A program made the translations under genes and the position numbers. A stretch of 7,525 nt of DNA from Syntrophaceae bacterium (lineage in GTDB: Bacteria > Desulfobacterota > SM23-61): assembly GCA_003154025.1 (NCBI GenBank), contig PMCE01000068.1, positions 8,936-16,460 on the forward strand, written 5' to 3'. The notes under the pieces are model-generated. The model did no database searches, was not told the DNA's origin, and saw only the letters and a list, made by a program, of their open reading frames with translations. This document shows, piece by piece, positions 1-5,171 of the stretch (position 1 is the stretch's first letter; each line of letters begins with the position of its first letter).

Positions 1-810
1 TCCGTGGGGCATGCGGTCACGCGCAGCGTCCGCGACAGCGCGGCGCTCCTGGATGTCACCGCGGGCCCGGACGCGGGGGACCCCTACTGGGCCCCACCCC
101 CGGCACGTCCTTTCGTGGAGGAGGTCGGGCTGGACCCCGGCAAGCTCAGGATCGCCCTCTGCACGGTCAGCTTCAATGGGGCGCCGGTAGATCGTGACTG
201 CATCGAGGCCGCTAACGATGCCGCGAAACTGTGCCGGTCTCTCGGCCATTCGGTGGAAGAAGCCCAGCCGCAGGTGAACGGTAAGGAACTGAAGGCAGCC
301 CAGCGGCTCATCGTGATTTCGAACATCCGGGCCACGCTGGACGCGCGCGCCCAGGCGTGCGGAAGATCCTGGACGGAGGAGAACGTCGAGAAGATGACCT
401 ACCTCTCGGCCCAGGGGGCGGATTCGGTCCGTGGGGCTGACTATGCGCGGTCCGTTCAAGCCGTGCACCGGGCCGGAAGACAGGTGGGCCGCTTCTTCGA
501 GAAATACGACCTGTTCTTAACTCCGACCATGGCTTGCCCTCCGTTGCCCCTGGGGCAGCCGGACATGATGACCACGGATGTGGATGCCTTCCGCATTCCT
601 TTGATGCGGACCATCGGATTTACGGCCCTGTTCAACGCCTCGGGCAATCCGGCGATGACGGTTCCGCTCTACTGGAATCAAGCCGGACTCCCCATCGGAG
701 TTCAATTCGCCGGGCGTTTTGGGGATGAGGCCACGCTGCTGCGTCTGGCCGCGCAGCTGGAGAAAGCAAGACCCTGGGCGGAGCGGCGGCCTCCCCTGGC
801 GGCGCTTTAG
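1..810 (+). CDS. Amidase-signature family hydrolase, C-terminal part (5' end outside window)
   Basis: The frame is open from base 1 to TAG at 808-810, giving 269 residues of a protein whose start lies upstream. The GTG at base 4 is internal, because the residues around it (RSVRDSAALLD, then AGPDAGDPYW) match the middle of amidase-signature enzymes, which are usually about 450-500 residues long. Other family marks are LFLTPTMACPPLPLG (fragment residues about 171-185), NASGNPAMTVP (about 212-222) and GLPIGVQFAGRFGDEATLLRLAAQLE-type sequence near the C terminus. The wording resembles the 6-aminohexanoate-cyclic-dimer hydrolase (NylA)-like branch, but substrate cannot be told. The Lys/Ser/Ser catalytic triad lies in the missing N-terminal part, so activity cannot be judged here. 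There is no sign of a signal peptide or membrane segment in the visible part. The flavoenzyme gene begins 26 bp downstream on the same strand, so co-transcription is likely. Confidence 0.88.
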   Translation, partial: SVGHAVTRSVRDSAALLDVTAGPDAGDPYWAPPPARPFVEEVGLDPGKLRIALCTVSFNGAPVDRDCIEAANDAAKLCRSLGHSVEEAQPQVNGKELKAAQRLIVISNIRATLDARAQACGRSWTEENVEKMTYLSAQGADSVRGADYARSVQAVHRAGRQVGRFFEKYDLFLTPTMACPPLPLGQPDMMTTDVDAFRIPLMRTIGFTALFNASGNPAMTVPLYWNQAGLPIGVQFAGRFGDEATLLRLAAQLEKARPWAERRPPLAAL

Positions 811-820
811 CTGATCGACG

Positions 821-830
821 GGAGGAAGGA
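821..830 (+). promoter_or_regulatory. Ribosome binding site of the flavoenzyme gene
   Basis: GGAGGAAGGA lies 6 bp before the ATG at 837 and is a strong Shine-Dalgarno sequence. It fixes the start of the oxidoreductase and fits in the 26-bp gap after the amidase stop, without obvious room for a separate promoter. Confidence 0.75.
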
Positions 831-836
831 AATATC

Positions 837-2774
837 ATGGCGAACGCATGGAAGTACCTGTTTTCTCCGTTGCAGGTCAAAACGATGAATCTTTCGAATC
901 GGATCGTCATGCCGCCCATGGGGACGAACCTGGGCAATCCGGACGGCACGGTGAGCGAAGCCAACCTGGCCTACATGGAACGGAGAGCCAGGGGAGGGGC
1001 GGGGCTGATCATTACCGAGATTTCAGCCGTCCATCCCAGCGGAATGGCCATCCCTTCAGAGCTGGGTTCTTACGACGACCGTTTCCTCCCCGGCCTGAAG
1101 AAGCTCGCCGACGTCATTCACGCCCGCGGAAGCAAGGCCGCCTTGCAGCTTCACCATACGGGCCGGGAGAGCCTCTTCTTGCTGAAGGCCGGGAAAGCCA
1201 TCGCCCCTTCTCCCATCCGGTCGCTGGTCTTCGGCCTGACCCCGCGGGAGATGACTCAGGATGAGATTAAGGAATTGATCGCCGCCTTCGGGGCCGCGTC
1301 CTACAGGGCGAAGCAGGCCGGGTTTGACGCGGTCGAGGTCCACGGCGCTCACGGATATCTGCTCACCCAGTTTTTGTCGGCCCTCTCGAACCAAAGGAAG
1401 GATGAGTATGGGGGAGACCTATTCAACCGCAGCCGGTTCATCCGGGAGGTCCTGCAGGAGGTCCGGCGGCGAGTGGGGGAAGAGTTCCCCGTTTCTCTCC
1501 GCCTCTCCGCGGAAGAGTTCATCAAGGGCGGTTACACGGTGGAGGACCTGAAGCCTCTTCTGCCCGAATTTGTCAAGGCGGGGGCGGATATGCTCCACGC
1601 CTCCCTCGGGACCCACGGGAGTCCGGCGGGAATCACCAGCGCCCCCGTCGAATACGCGCCCGGGTTCAACATAGGTCGGGCTAAGAAAATTAAGGAGATC
1701 GTGAATGTGCCGGTGATCGGCGTGGGACGGTTCACCGACCTGCCCCTGGCCGATGAAGTCATCGGGAGGGGAGAAGCGGACCTGGTGGCTTTCGGCCGGC
1801 AGTTTCTGGCCGATCCGGATTTCATCTGGAAATCACGGGAGGGCCGCTCCGAAGACATCCGCAAGTGTATTGCCTGCAACCAGGGATGCATCGAGCGTTT
1901 GATCCTGGGGGAAGGGAATATCCGCTGCGCCATCAACCCCGAAACCGGCCAGGAGACCCTCTACCCGCAGGGACCCGCGGCCGTGCGGCGCAGGGTCTGG
2001 GTGATCGGCGGGGGGGCGGCCGGCATGACCGCAGCCTATGAGGCCGCCCGCCTGGGGCATCAAGTCGACTTGTACGAAAAAGAGAAGGAGTGCGGGGGGC
2101 AATTGCGGTATGCCGGGAAACCGCCCTTCAAAAGCGTGTACGGAGAATGGGGGGCCTGGCTTGGGGCCCAGGTAAAGAAGTTGGGGGTCCACGTTCATCT
2201 GGGAGTGGAAATCACGGAGAAGATGATCCAGGAAGGGAATCCCGAAGCCGTCATCCTGGCTGCGGGCGGTGAGAAGATCGTCCCGGACATTCCGGGAATC
2301 GATCTCCCTCATGTCTGCGATGCATGGCAAATCCTGATGGGGGCAGTGGCCCCGAAGAAACACGCGCTGGTGATCGGCGGGGGCTTGATCGGCATGGAAA
2401 CCGCGGATTTTCTGGGCCAAAAGGGGATCCAAGTGACTCTGGTGGAGGTCCTGAAACGTTCACCCGTTTTGAAAATCACTTCCCATGGCTACATGCTCCA
2501 CATCCGTCTGCGGGAAGCGGGCTGCAGGCTTCTCTTCGGCACCACGGTGAAGCGGATCGAAACGTCGGCGGTCACCGTTCTCAGCCAGGGCGCGGAGGAG
2601 GTCCTCGCCCCCGTCGATCAGGTGGTGATTGCAGTCGGCCTAAAGCCCGGGGAAGGGCTCAAAAAATTCCTGGAGAGCCGGGGGATTCGGCACTTTGTGG
2701 TAGGGGATGCGGTCTTACCCCGCCGGATCATCGAAGCGACGGAGGAGGGAGCGAAAGCGGCGTGGAATCTCTGA
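837..2774 (+). CDS. FMN/FAD/[4Fe-4S] NADH:flavin oxidoreductase, 2,4-dienoyl-CoA reductase / 2-enoate reductase type
   Basis: This is a complete 645-aa enzyme of the FadH/enoate reductase family, which reduces activated C=C bonds of enoates or enoyl-CoAs using NAD(P)H. An N-terminal old-yellow-enzyme TIM barrel (about 5-335) binds FMN. It shows MPPMG at 25-29, QLHHTGR at 104-110, and HGAHGYL at 169-175 followed by QFLS and DEYGGD, with Y174 at the usual active-site tyrosine. A cysteine cluster for a [4Fe-4S] centre follows: C344, C347, C351 and C364 (spacing x2, x3, x12). A two-dinucleotide-fold domain has GGGAAG at 391-396 for FAD and GGGLIG at 514-519 for NAD(P)H, and VGDA near the end closes the FAD site. 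Length is close to FadH (about 670). It is cytosolic and probably shares an operon with the amidase. The real substrate (dienoyl-CoA, enoate, or a cyclic enone) is not readable, so no symbol is given. Confidence 0.93.
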   Translation: MANAWKYLFSPLQVKTMNLSNRIVMPPMGTNLGNPDGTVSEANLAYMERRARGGAGLIITEISAVHPSGMAIPSELGSYDDRFLPGLKKLADVIHARGSKAALQLHHTGRESLFLLKAGKAIAPSPIRSLVFGLTPREMTQDEIKELIAAFGAASYRAKQAGFDAVEVHGAHGYLLTQFLSALSNQRKDEYGGDLFNRSRFIREVLQEVRRRVGEEFPVSLRLSAEEFIKGGYTVEDLKPLLPEFVKAGADMLHASLGTHGSPAGITSAPVEYAPGFNIGRAKKIKEIVNVPVIGVGRFTDLPLADEVIGRGEADLVAFGRQFLADPDFIWKSREGRSEDIRKCIACNQGCIERLILGEGNIRCAINPETGQETLYPQGPAAVRRRVWVIGGGAAGMTAAYEAARLGHQVDLYEKEKECGGQLRYAGKPPFKSVYGEWGAWLGAQVKKLGVHVHLGVEITEKMIQEGNPEAVILAAGGEKIVPDIPGIDLPHVCDAWQILMGAVAPKKHALVIGGGLIGMETADFLGQKGIQVTLVEVLKRSPVLKITSHGYMLHIRLREAGCRLLFGTTVKRIETSAVTVLSQGAEEVLAPVDQVVIAVGLKPGEGLKKFLESRGIRHFVVGDAVLPRRIIEATEEGAKAAWNL

Positions 2775-2780
2775 GAAGAA

Positions 2781-2804
2781 GTGCCTAGGTCCGGAGTGTC
2801 TAGG
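2781..2804. repeat. Short degenerate octamer-like repeat after the flavoenzyme gene
   Basis: GTGCCTAG (2781-2788) and GTGTCTAG (2796-2803) are near copies separated by a related GTCCGGA stretch. The repeat starts six bases after the stop codon of the upstream gene. It looks like the same style of short-word repetition as the octamer array that follows at 2819, but with a different word. No function is known to me. Confidence 0.4.
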
Positions 2805-2818
2805 GTTCCTCAGAAGGA

Positions 2819-2919
2819 GTGCTGCAATCTTGGGGTGCTGCGGTGTTGAAGTGTTGCAGTTCTGCCGTTATTAACCGCGAATGCCACCGCAACACGGCAG
2901 AACTGCAGCACCGCAGCAC
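2819..2919. repeat. Inverted pair of octamer tandem arrays; possible bidirectional terminator hairpin
   Basis: From 2819 to 2866 the sequence reads as octamers in constant phase: GTGCTGCA, ATCTTGGG, GTGCTGCG, GTGTTGAA, GTGTTGCA, GTTCTGCC. From 2888 to 2919 the same words occur on the opposite strand (GTGCTGCG, GTGCTGCA, GTTCTGCC, GTGTTGCG read from the minus strand). The two arrays face each other. TGCAGTTCTGCCGT at 2855-2868 pairs perfectly with 2894-2907 (14 bp), and allowing one G.U pair the stem covers 2851-2868/2894-2911 with a 25-nt loop. It sits between two convergent genes, so it could stop transcription from both sides. However, the only T run (2934-2939) is well away from the stem, so a classical terminator is not proven. 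Confidence 0.75.
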
Positions 2920-2940
2920 TGTATTTGCTATCATTTTTTC

Positions 2941-2961
2941 AATCCGCAATCCGCAATCGAA
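2941..2961. repeat. Heptamer tandem repeat AATCCGC x2 plus a degenerate third copy
   Basis: AATCCGC, AATCCGC and AATCGAA follow each other in exact 7-bp phase. They end at the base next to the stop codon (2962-2964) of the minus-strand crotonase gene. This is a second short-word tandem array in the same intergenic gap, with a different unit length from the octamers. Confidence 0.6.
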
Positions 2962-3738
2962 TCACTTTCCCTTCCACTGCGGAGTCCGTTTGCTCAGAAA
3001 AGCGGAAATCCCCTCCCGGGCGTCTTCGGTCAGGGCGTTCAGGGCCATCACTTCCTTGGCATAATCGTAGGCGCCGTGTTCATCCAGCTCGATTTGCCGG
3101 TAGAAAGACTTTTTCCCCAGAGCCAGAGTCAAAGGACTGGCCTGGGCGATGTGCCGGGCCAGGGTCAAGGTTTCTTCCACCAGAGCTTCGGCGGGGACAA
3201 CCTTGTTCACCAACCCCAACCGTTCGGCCTCCTGGGCCGAGATCGGCTGGCCGGTGAGGAGCATTTCCAGGGCCTTCTTGGGCGCCATCGCGCGGGAGAG
3301 AGGCACTTGGGGAGTGTGGCAGAAGAGGCCGATGCGCACTCCGGGGGTGGCGAAGCGGGCCGCCTGGGAGGCCACCGCCAGGTCGCAGGTGGCCACCAGC
3401 TGGCAACCTGCCGCCGTGGCCATGCCCTGCACCTGGGCGATCACCGGCTGGGGAAGGTCGCGAATGGCCTCCATCATTTCCGTGCAGGCGCCGAAGATCC
3501 CGCGGTAAAAAACCACATCCCCCTCGAGCATCTCCGAGAGGTCATGCCCGGAAGAGAATACCGACCCTTCCGCCCGGAGGATAACCGCCCGAACCTGTTG
3601 GTTGGATTTGAGTGCCTTCAACAGGTCGATCATTTCGGCCATCAGTTTTTGGGACAGAGCGTTCCGTTTTTCCGGGCGGTTGAGGGTTATGAATCCGATC
3701 CCGTCCTCGACGTGGAACTTGATCTCTTTATAATCCAT
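2962..3738 (-). CDS. Enoyl-CoA hydratase/isomerase (crotonase) family protein, ECHDC3-like, lacking catalytic glutamates
   Basis: The product is 258 aa, typical for crotonases, starting at ATG 3736-3738 (MDYKEIKF). The frame stays open to an earlier ATG at 3936, but those 66 residues do not look like family sequence, and an AGGA lies 11 nt before the chosen start. Family marks are GFITLNRPEKRNALS (15-29), FSSGHDLSEM (61-70), GMATAAGCQLVATCD (105-119) and TPGVRIGLF (131-139). The C terminus EGISAFLSKRTPQW is a usual crotonase end. In rat-type hydratase the two catalytic glutamates lie in GGGCE and QPE. Here those positions are Q113 and G133, so normal water addition is doubtful. The overall wording is close to the human ECHDC3 type, whose reaction is not settled. 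The gene converges on the flavoenzyme gene, so a shared acyl-CoA pathway is possible but they are not in one operon. Substrate is unknown. Confidence 0.88.
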   Translation of the reverse strand: MDYKEIKFHVEDGIGFITLNRPEKRNALSQKLMAEMIDLLKALKSNQQVRAVILRAEGSVFSSGHDLSEMLEGDVVFYRGIFGACTEMMEAIRDLPQPVIAQVQGMATAAGCQLVATCDLAVASQAARFATPGVRIGLFCHTPQVPLSRAMAPKKALEMLLTGQPISAQEAERLGLVNKVVPAEALVEETLTLARHIAQASPLTLALGKKSFYRQIELDEHGAYDYAKEVMALNALTEDAREGISAFLSKRTPQWKGK

Positions 3739-3772
3739 CTTGTTGTCATTCCTGAAAGGAATTGAAAATCCT

Positions 3773-3816
3773 CTGGCTCCCATCTGCCCCTGGCCCCCTT
3801 CATGAAGGGAGCCAGG
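3773..3816 (-). promoter_or_regulatory. Two alternative hairpins in the leader of the crotonase gene
   Basis: CCTGGC...GCCAGG (3789-3816) forms a 28-bp near-perfect inverted repeat. Read on the minus strand, its one mismatch becomes a G.U pair in RNA. CTGGCTCCC at 3773-3781 is also perfectly complementary to 3807-3815, the same arm used by the first hairpin, so the two stems exclude each other. The element lies 35 bp before the start codon and downstream of the Rho-N-like gene on the same strand. It could be an intergenic terminator or processing site, or an attenuator-like switch. There is no U tract directly after either stem. Function is inference. Confidence 0.45.
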
Positions 3817-3938
3817 CGGAGCGAAATTTTGCAGAAAAGCGTACTCCTGTTGGGCATGCCTCCGGTCATATCCGTTCTTCCCTTTCGGGGTAGAGCGGAA
3901 GCGGGTATGTTTGGGAGTGGGGCTCCATATCTTCATCT

Positions 3939-4301
3939 TCAGCCTGGTTTTTTCCCGGCCTTCGGGACTGATCCCGCCGCTCTCTTGGTCATCCTCTTGA
4001 GTTTTTTGATTTTCTTCCGGAGCTTCCCCATGGCCTTCTTGTTTTTGGCCTGGGCCAGCTTCTCCTTTTCGACCTTCATGGCCCGGATCTTCTCCTTCAG
4101 AGCCTTTTTATCGGGTTTCCCCTTGCCCACCGCCTTCTCCTTTTTCGGGGTTTCCTTGACCTCTTCTCCCCGAGCCTTGTTGATGGCCGCAATGAGCTCT
4201 TCTTTTTCCATGGCGGTGACGCCGGTGATCGCGGGATGATTCTTGAGGGCATAATCCCTCAGCTCGGTGGTCTCCATTTTCTCCAAGTCAATGTCTGCCA
4301 T
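3939..4301 (-). CDS. Small Rho-N/SAP-like domain protein with lysine-rich coiled-coil tail
   Basis: The product is 120 aa and starts at ATG 4299-4301, directly after a strong purine ribosome site (GAGGAGGAAGG on the minus strand). Residues about 6-45 (LEKMETTELRDYALKN, GVTAMEKEELIAAI) resemble the N-terminal helical domain of transcription terminator Rho and related HeH/SAP-like folds, which bind nucleic acid. Residues 46-120 are very rich in lysine with alternating glutamate and alanine (KKEKAVGKGKPDKKALKEKI and onward). They are probably a helical or coiled, strongly basic tail ending in KAGKKPG. There is no ATPase domain, so it is not Rho itself. A DNA- or RNA-binding, nucleoid- or ribosome-associated role is plausible but unproven. 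It has its own good promoter upstream and is followed by a 200-bp gap before the crotonase gene on the same strand. Confidence 0.8.
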   Translation of the reverse strand: MADIDLEKMETTELRDYALKNHPAITGVTAMEKEELIAAINKARGEEVKETPKKEKAVGKGKPDKKALKEKIRAMKVEKEKLAQAKNKKAMGKLRKKIKKLKRMTKRAAGSVPKAGKKPG

Positions 4302-4350
4302 TCCTTCCTCCTCTTCTTAGACCCTCAGGATGTTTGTCTGTCCTTAGGGA

Positions 4351-4379
4351 GTTTTATCGGAAATTCATCCGATTGTCAA
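4351..4379 (-). promoter_or_regulatory. Sigma70-like promoter with an 18-bp palindrome in the spacer
   Basis: On the minus strand a perfect -35 box TTGACA (4374-4379) is followed after exactly 17 bp by TAAAAC (4351-4356; 4 of 6 bases match TATAAT). Transcription would begin about 40 nt before the ATG at 4301 of the Rho-N-like gene. The spacer and the first base of the -10 box form the palindrome ATCGGA-N6-TCCGAT (4356-4373). This is where a dimeric repressor or a MerR-type activator would bind. No regulator gene for it is visible here. Confidence 0.6.
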
Positions 4380-4413
4380 TTCGAATAAGATAAGAGATGA
4401 AGCGAAATCCAAG

Positions 4414-4441
4414 GAACGAGGTTCGAGGTCCGAGGAGCGAG
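4414..4441. repeat. Heptamer tandem repeat, consensus GNNCGAG, four units
   Basis: GAACGAG, GTTCGAG, GTCCGAG and GAGCGAG follow one another without gaps, followed by a purine-rich stretch (GAAGAGCAGACAGGGAAG). The array lies upstream of the minus-strand Rho-N-like gene's promoter and about 130 bp before the DUF4177-like gene. It is not coding in a convincing frame. It is of the same short-word style as the arrays at 2819-2961. Confidence 0.6.
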
Positions 4442-4573
4442 GAAGAGCAGACAGGGAAGTGAGGTAAAGGGGGGTAGGGGAAAGGAGGAAAAATATATTG
4501 CTCCTGGGGTGAAAATCAGTATGATAGGGACAGGTTCAAGAATCAAATCCCCGGATGGTTGGGAGACGAAAGT

Positions 4574-4756
4574 ATGCTGCGATGGGAATACATGATCCGG
4601 AAGACGGACTTGAAAGCCCTGAATCAATCTTCCATGCTGGACCTGGAACAGGTAAGGCTTACCGAATATGGGGAAGACGGCTGGGAGATGGTCTCGGCAG
4701 TTCCCTCCCAGGAGTCCCTGATTATATTCTTAAAAAGGCCGATTGAAGGCCAGTGA
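4574..4756 (+). CDS. Small DUF4177-like protein (60 aa)
   Basis: The product is 60 aa: an N-terminal strand with WEY (4-6), a middle helix with leucines, then GEDGWEMVS (33-41) and a final strand FLKRP (52-56). This order (WEY, G-x-x-GWE-hydrophobic, F-x-KRP) is that of the DUF4177 family, whose role is unknown. The ATG at 4574 has GGGAGA 7 nt upstream. A TTG at 4559 would add five residues but has no better ribosome site. The protein is soluble and cytosolic, with no cysteines. The gene is alone on its strand, with the divergent Rho-N-like gene behind it and over 400 bp before the next gene. No clear terminator or promoter could be assigned. Confidence 0.75.
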   Translation: MLRWEYMIRKTDLKALNQSSMLDLEQVRLTEYGEDGWEMVSAVPSQESLIIFLKRPIEGQ

Positions 4757-4772
4757 GACTTCTTAAAAAGGC
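4727..4772 (+). repeat. 13-bp direct repeat across the end of the DUF4177-like gene
   Basis: TTCTTAAAAAGGC occurs at 4727-4739, inside the last codons of the gene, and again at 4760-4772, just past its stop codon. The copies are 33 bp apart (11 codons), so the second lies in the same frame and would encode FLKR again if the stop were read through. It could be a trace of a small duplication or chance. Confidence 0.55.
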
Positions 4773-4869
4773 GAAGACGTTCTGACCTTTCGGATGAGTC
4801 CCGCGCCTCCCTTTTTCAGGGAGCCCCCGTCCCGATAGCTCCAATCCTTACCCCCCTGGCCCACAAAGG

Positions 4870-4902
4870 TTTTTTTCCTCTTTCTCCCCCCTTTTCCTCC
4901 TT
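4870..4902 (+). other. Pure pyrimidine tract (33 nt)
   Basis: Every base from 4870 to 4902 is C or T, with runs of seven or more T and seven C. The minus strand is correspondingly all purine. Such tracts can form unusual DNA structures or arise by slippage. There is no evidence for a specific role. Confidence 0.5.
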
Positions 4903-4938
4903 GCCGCCTCCTTAACCTGTTGAAACCTATTTTAACAT

Positions 4939-4966
4939 TAAACTTGCAACTTCCTACTGCCGATAC
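4939..4966 (+). promoter_or_regulatory. Possible flagellar-type sigma28 (FliA) promoter of the signalling operon
   Basis: TAAACTT (from 4939) and GCCGATAC (4959-4966) resemble the FliA/SigD boxes TAAA and GCCGATAA. The gap between TAAA and GCCGATA is 16 bp, one more than the usual 15. A start near 4973 would give a leader of about 200 nt before the 59-aa gene. The genes downstream (partner-switching set and cheA) are of the kind often controlled with motility genes, which fits. The wrong-by-one spacing keeps confidence low. Confidence 0.35.
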
Positions 4967-4994
4967 ATCTTCGGGGCATGGAATGAACGGGTAT

Positions 4995-5038
4995 TGCCCA
5001 AAAAGCGACAAGAAAATAGGGCAGGGAAATTTTTGTCG
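4995..5038 (+). ncRNA. Potential H-type pseudoknot in the 5' leader
   Basis: Two complementary pairs are interleaved. TGCCC (4995-4999) can pair with GGGCA (5019-5023). CGACAAGAA (5006-5014) can pair with TTTTTGTCG (5030-5038) for 9 bp with one G.U. The order first arm, second arm, first partner, second partner is that of an H-type pseudoknot, and the GGGCA sits in the loop of the second stem. The loop also contains AGGGA, and ATGGA occurs at 4978-4982; both are ANGGA words that CsrA-type proteins can bind. I do not recognise a known riboswitch class. It may be a cis-acting regulatory structure or chance pairing. Confidence 0.35.
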
Positions 5039-5098
5039 GTTTGGCGATATTTATTTAAGCCTTTCCTTTGTCCGCCTGTTAACACCTAGCCCCTCGCT

Positions 5099-5159
5099 CC
5101 GTTATTGTTGGTCCAAAAAAGATAGAAGTTCAAACAAGCACCAATCTAAAAGATAACGG
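5099..5159 (+). promoter_or_regulatory. Long-range stem just before the first gene of the operon
   Basis: CCGTTAT (5099-5105) pairs with ATAACGG (5153-5159), and inside it TTGGT (5108-5112) pairs with ACCAA (5140-5144). The enclosed loop is A-rich. The right arm ends just before the AGGA (5161-5164) that serves the ATG at 5172, so folding could influence ribosome access. Role is inference. Confidence 0.35.
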
Positions 5160-5171
5160 CAGGATAACCGG

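Larger units (their letters stand above)
4757..5171. other. 415-bp region without a convincing gene; contains leader elements of the signalling operon
   Basis: No frame here has both a good start and protein-like composition. The left half holds a short hairpin (CTCCCT/AGGGAG, 4807-4823, loop TTTTC) without a T tail, and a C-rich stretch. A 33-nt pure pyrimidine tract follows at 4870-4902. The right half (about 4915-5160) is clearly more AT-rich than the genes. It contains the possible sigma28-type promoter, the pseudoknot-like element and the 5099-5159 stem described separately. It most likely serves as promoter and 5' leader of the operon that begins at 5172. Confidence 0.6.

Noticed and set aside
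1833..2432. 199-codon minus-strand frame within the flavoenzyme gene
   Set aside because: It is antisense to the FeS and Rossmann regions of a complete, well-supported enzyme; the composition is of shadow type.
2881..3765. Open frame of 294 codons on the plus strand opposite the crotonase gene
   Set aside because: It starts within the inverted octamer repeat and its product is a His/Gly-rich mirror of the crotonase coding sequence with no family features.
3687..3869. 60-codon minus-strand frame overlapping the crotonase start
   Set aside because: Ribosome-site spacing is poor and it overlaps the supported start of the crotonase in another frame.
3739..3936. 66-residue N-terminal extension of the crotonase to an upstream ATG at 3936
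   Set aside because: The extension has no family-like sequence, passes through the hairpin element, and crotonases of this type begin near MDYKEIKF.
4807..4823. Hairpin CTCCCT/AGGGAG as terminator of the DUF4177-like gene
   Set aside because: The stem is only 6 bp and no T run follows on either strand, so it is not called as a terminator.
4763..5011. 82-codon minus-strand frame rich in Lys, Arg and Gly
   Set aside because: Its composition simply reflects the purine side of the pyrimidine tract; there is no ribosome site or family resemblance.
4983..5156. 57-codon plus-strand frame starting MNGYCPKSD within the leader
   Set aside because: It has a few cysteines and a weak GGGG upstream, but it runs through the pseudoknot and stem arms, is low in coding character and matches no family. 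A real small gene here cannot be fully excluded.
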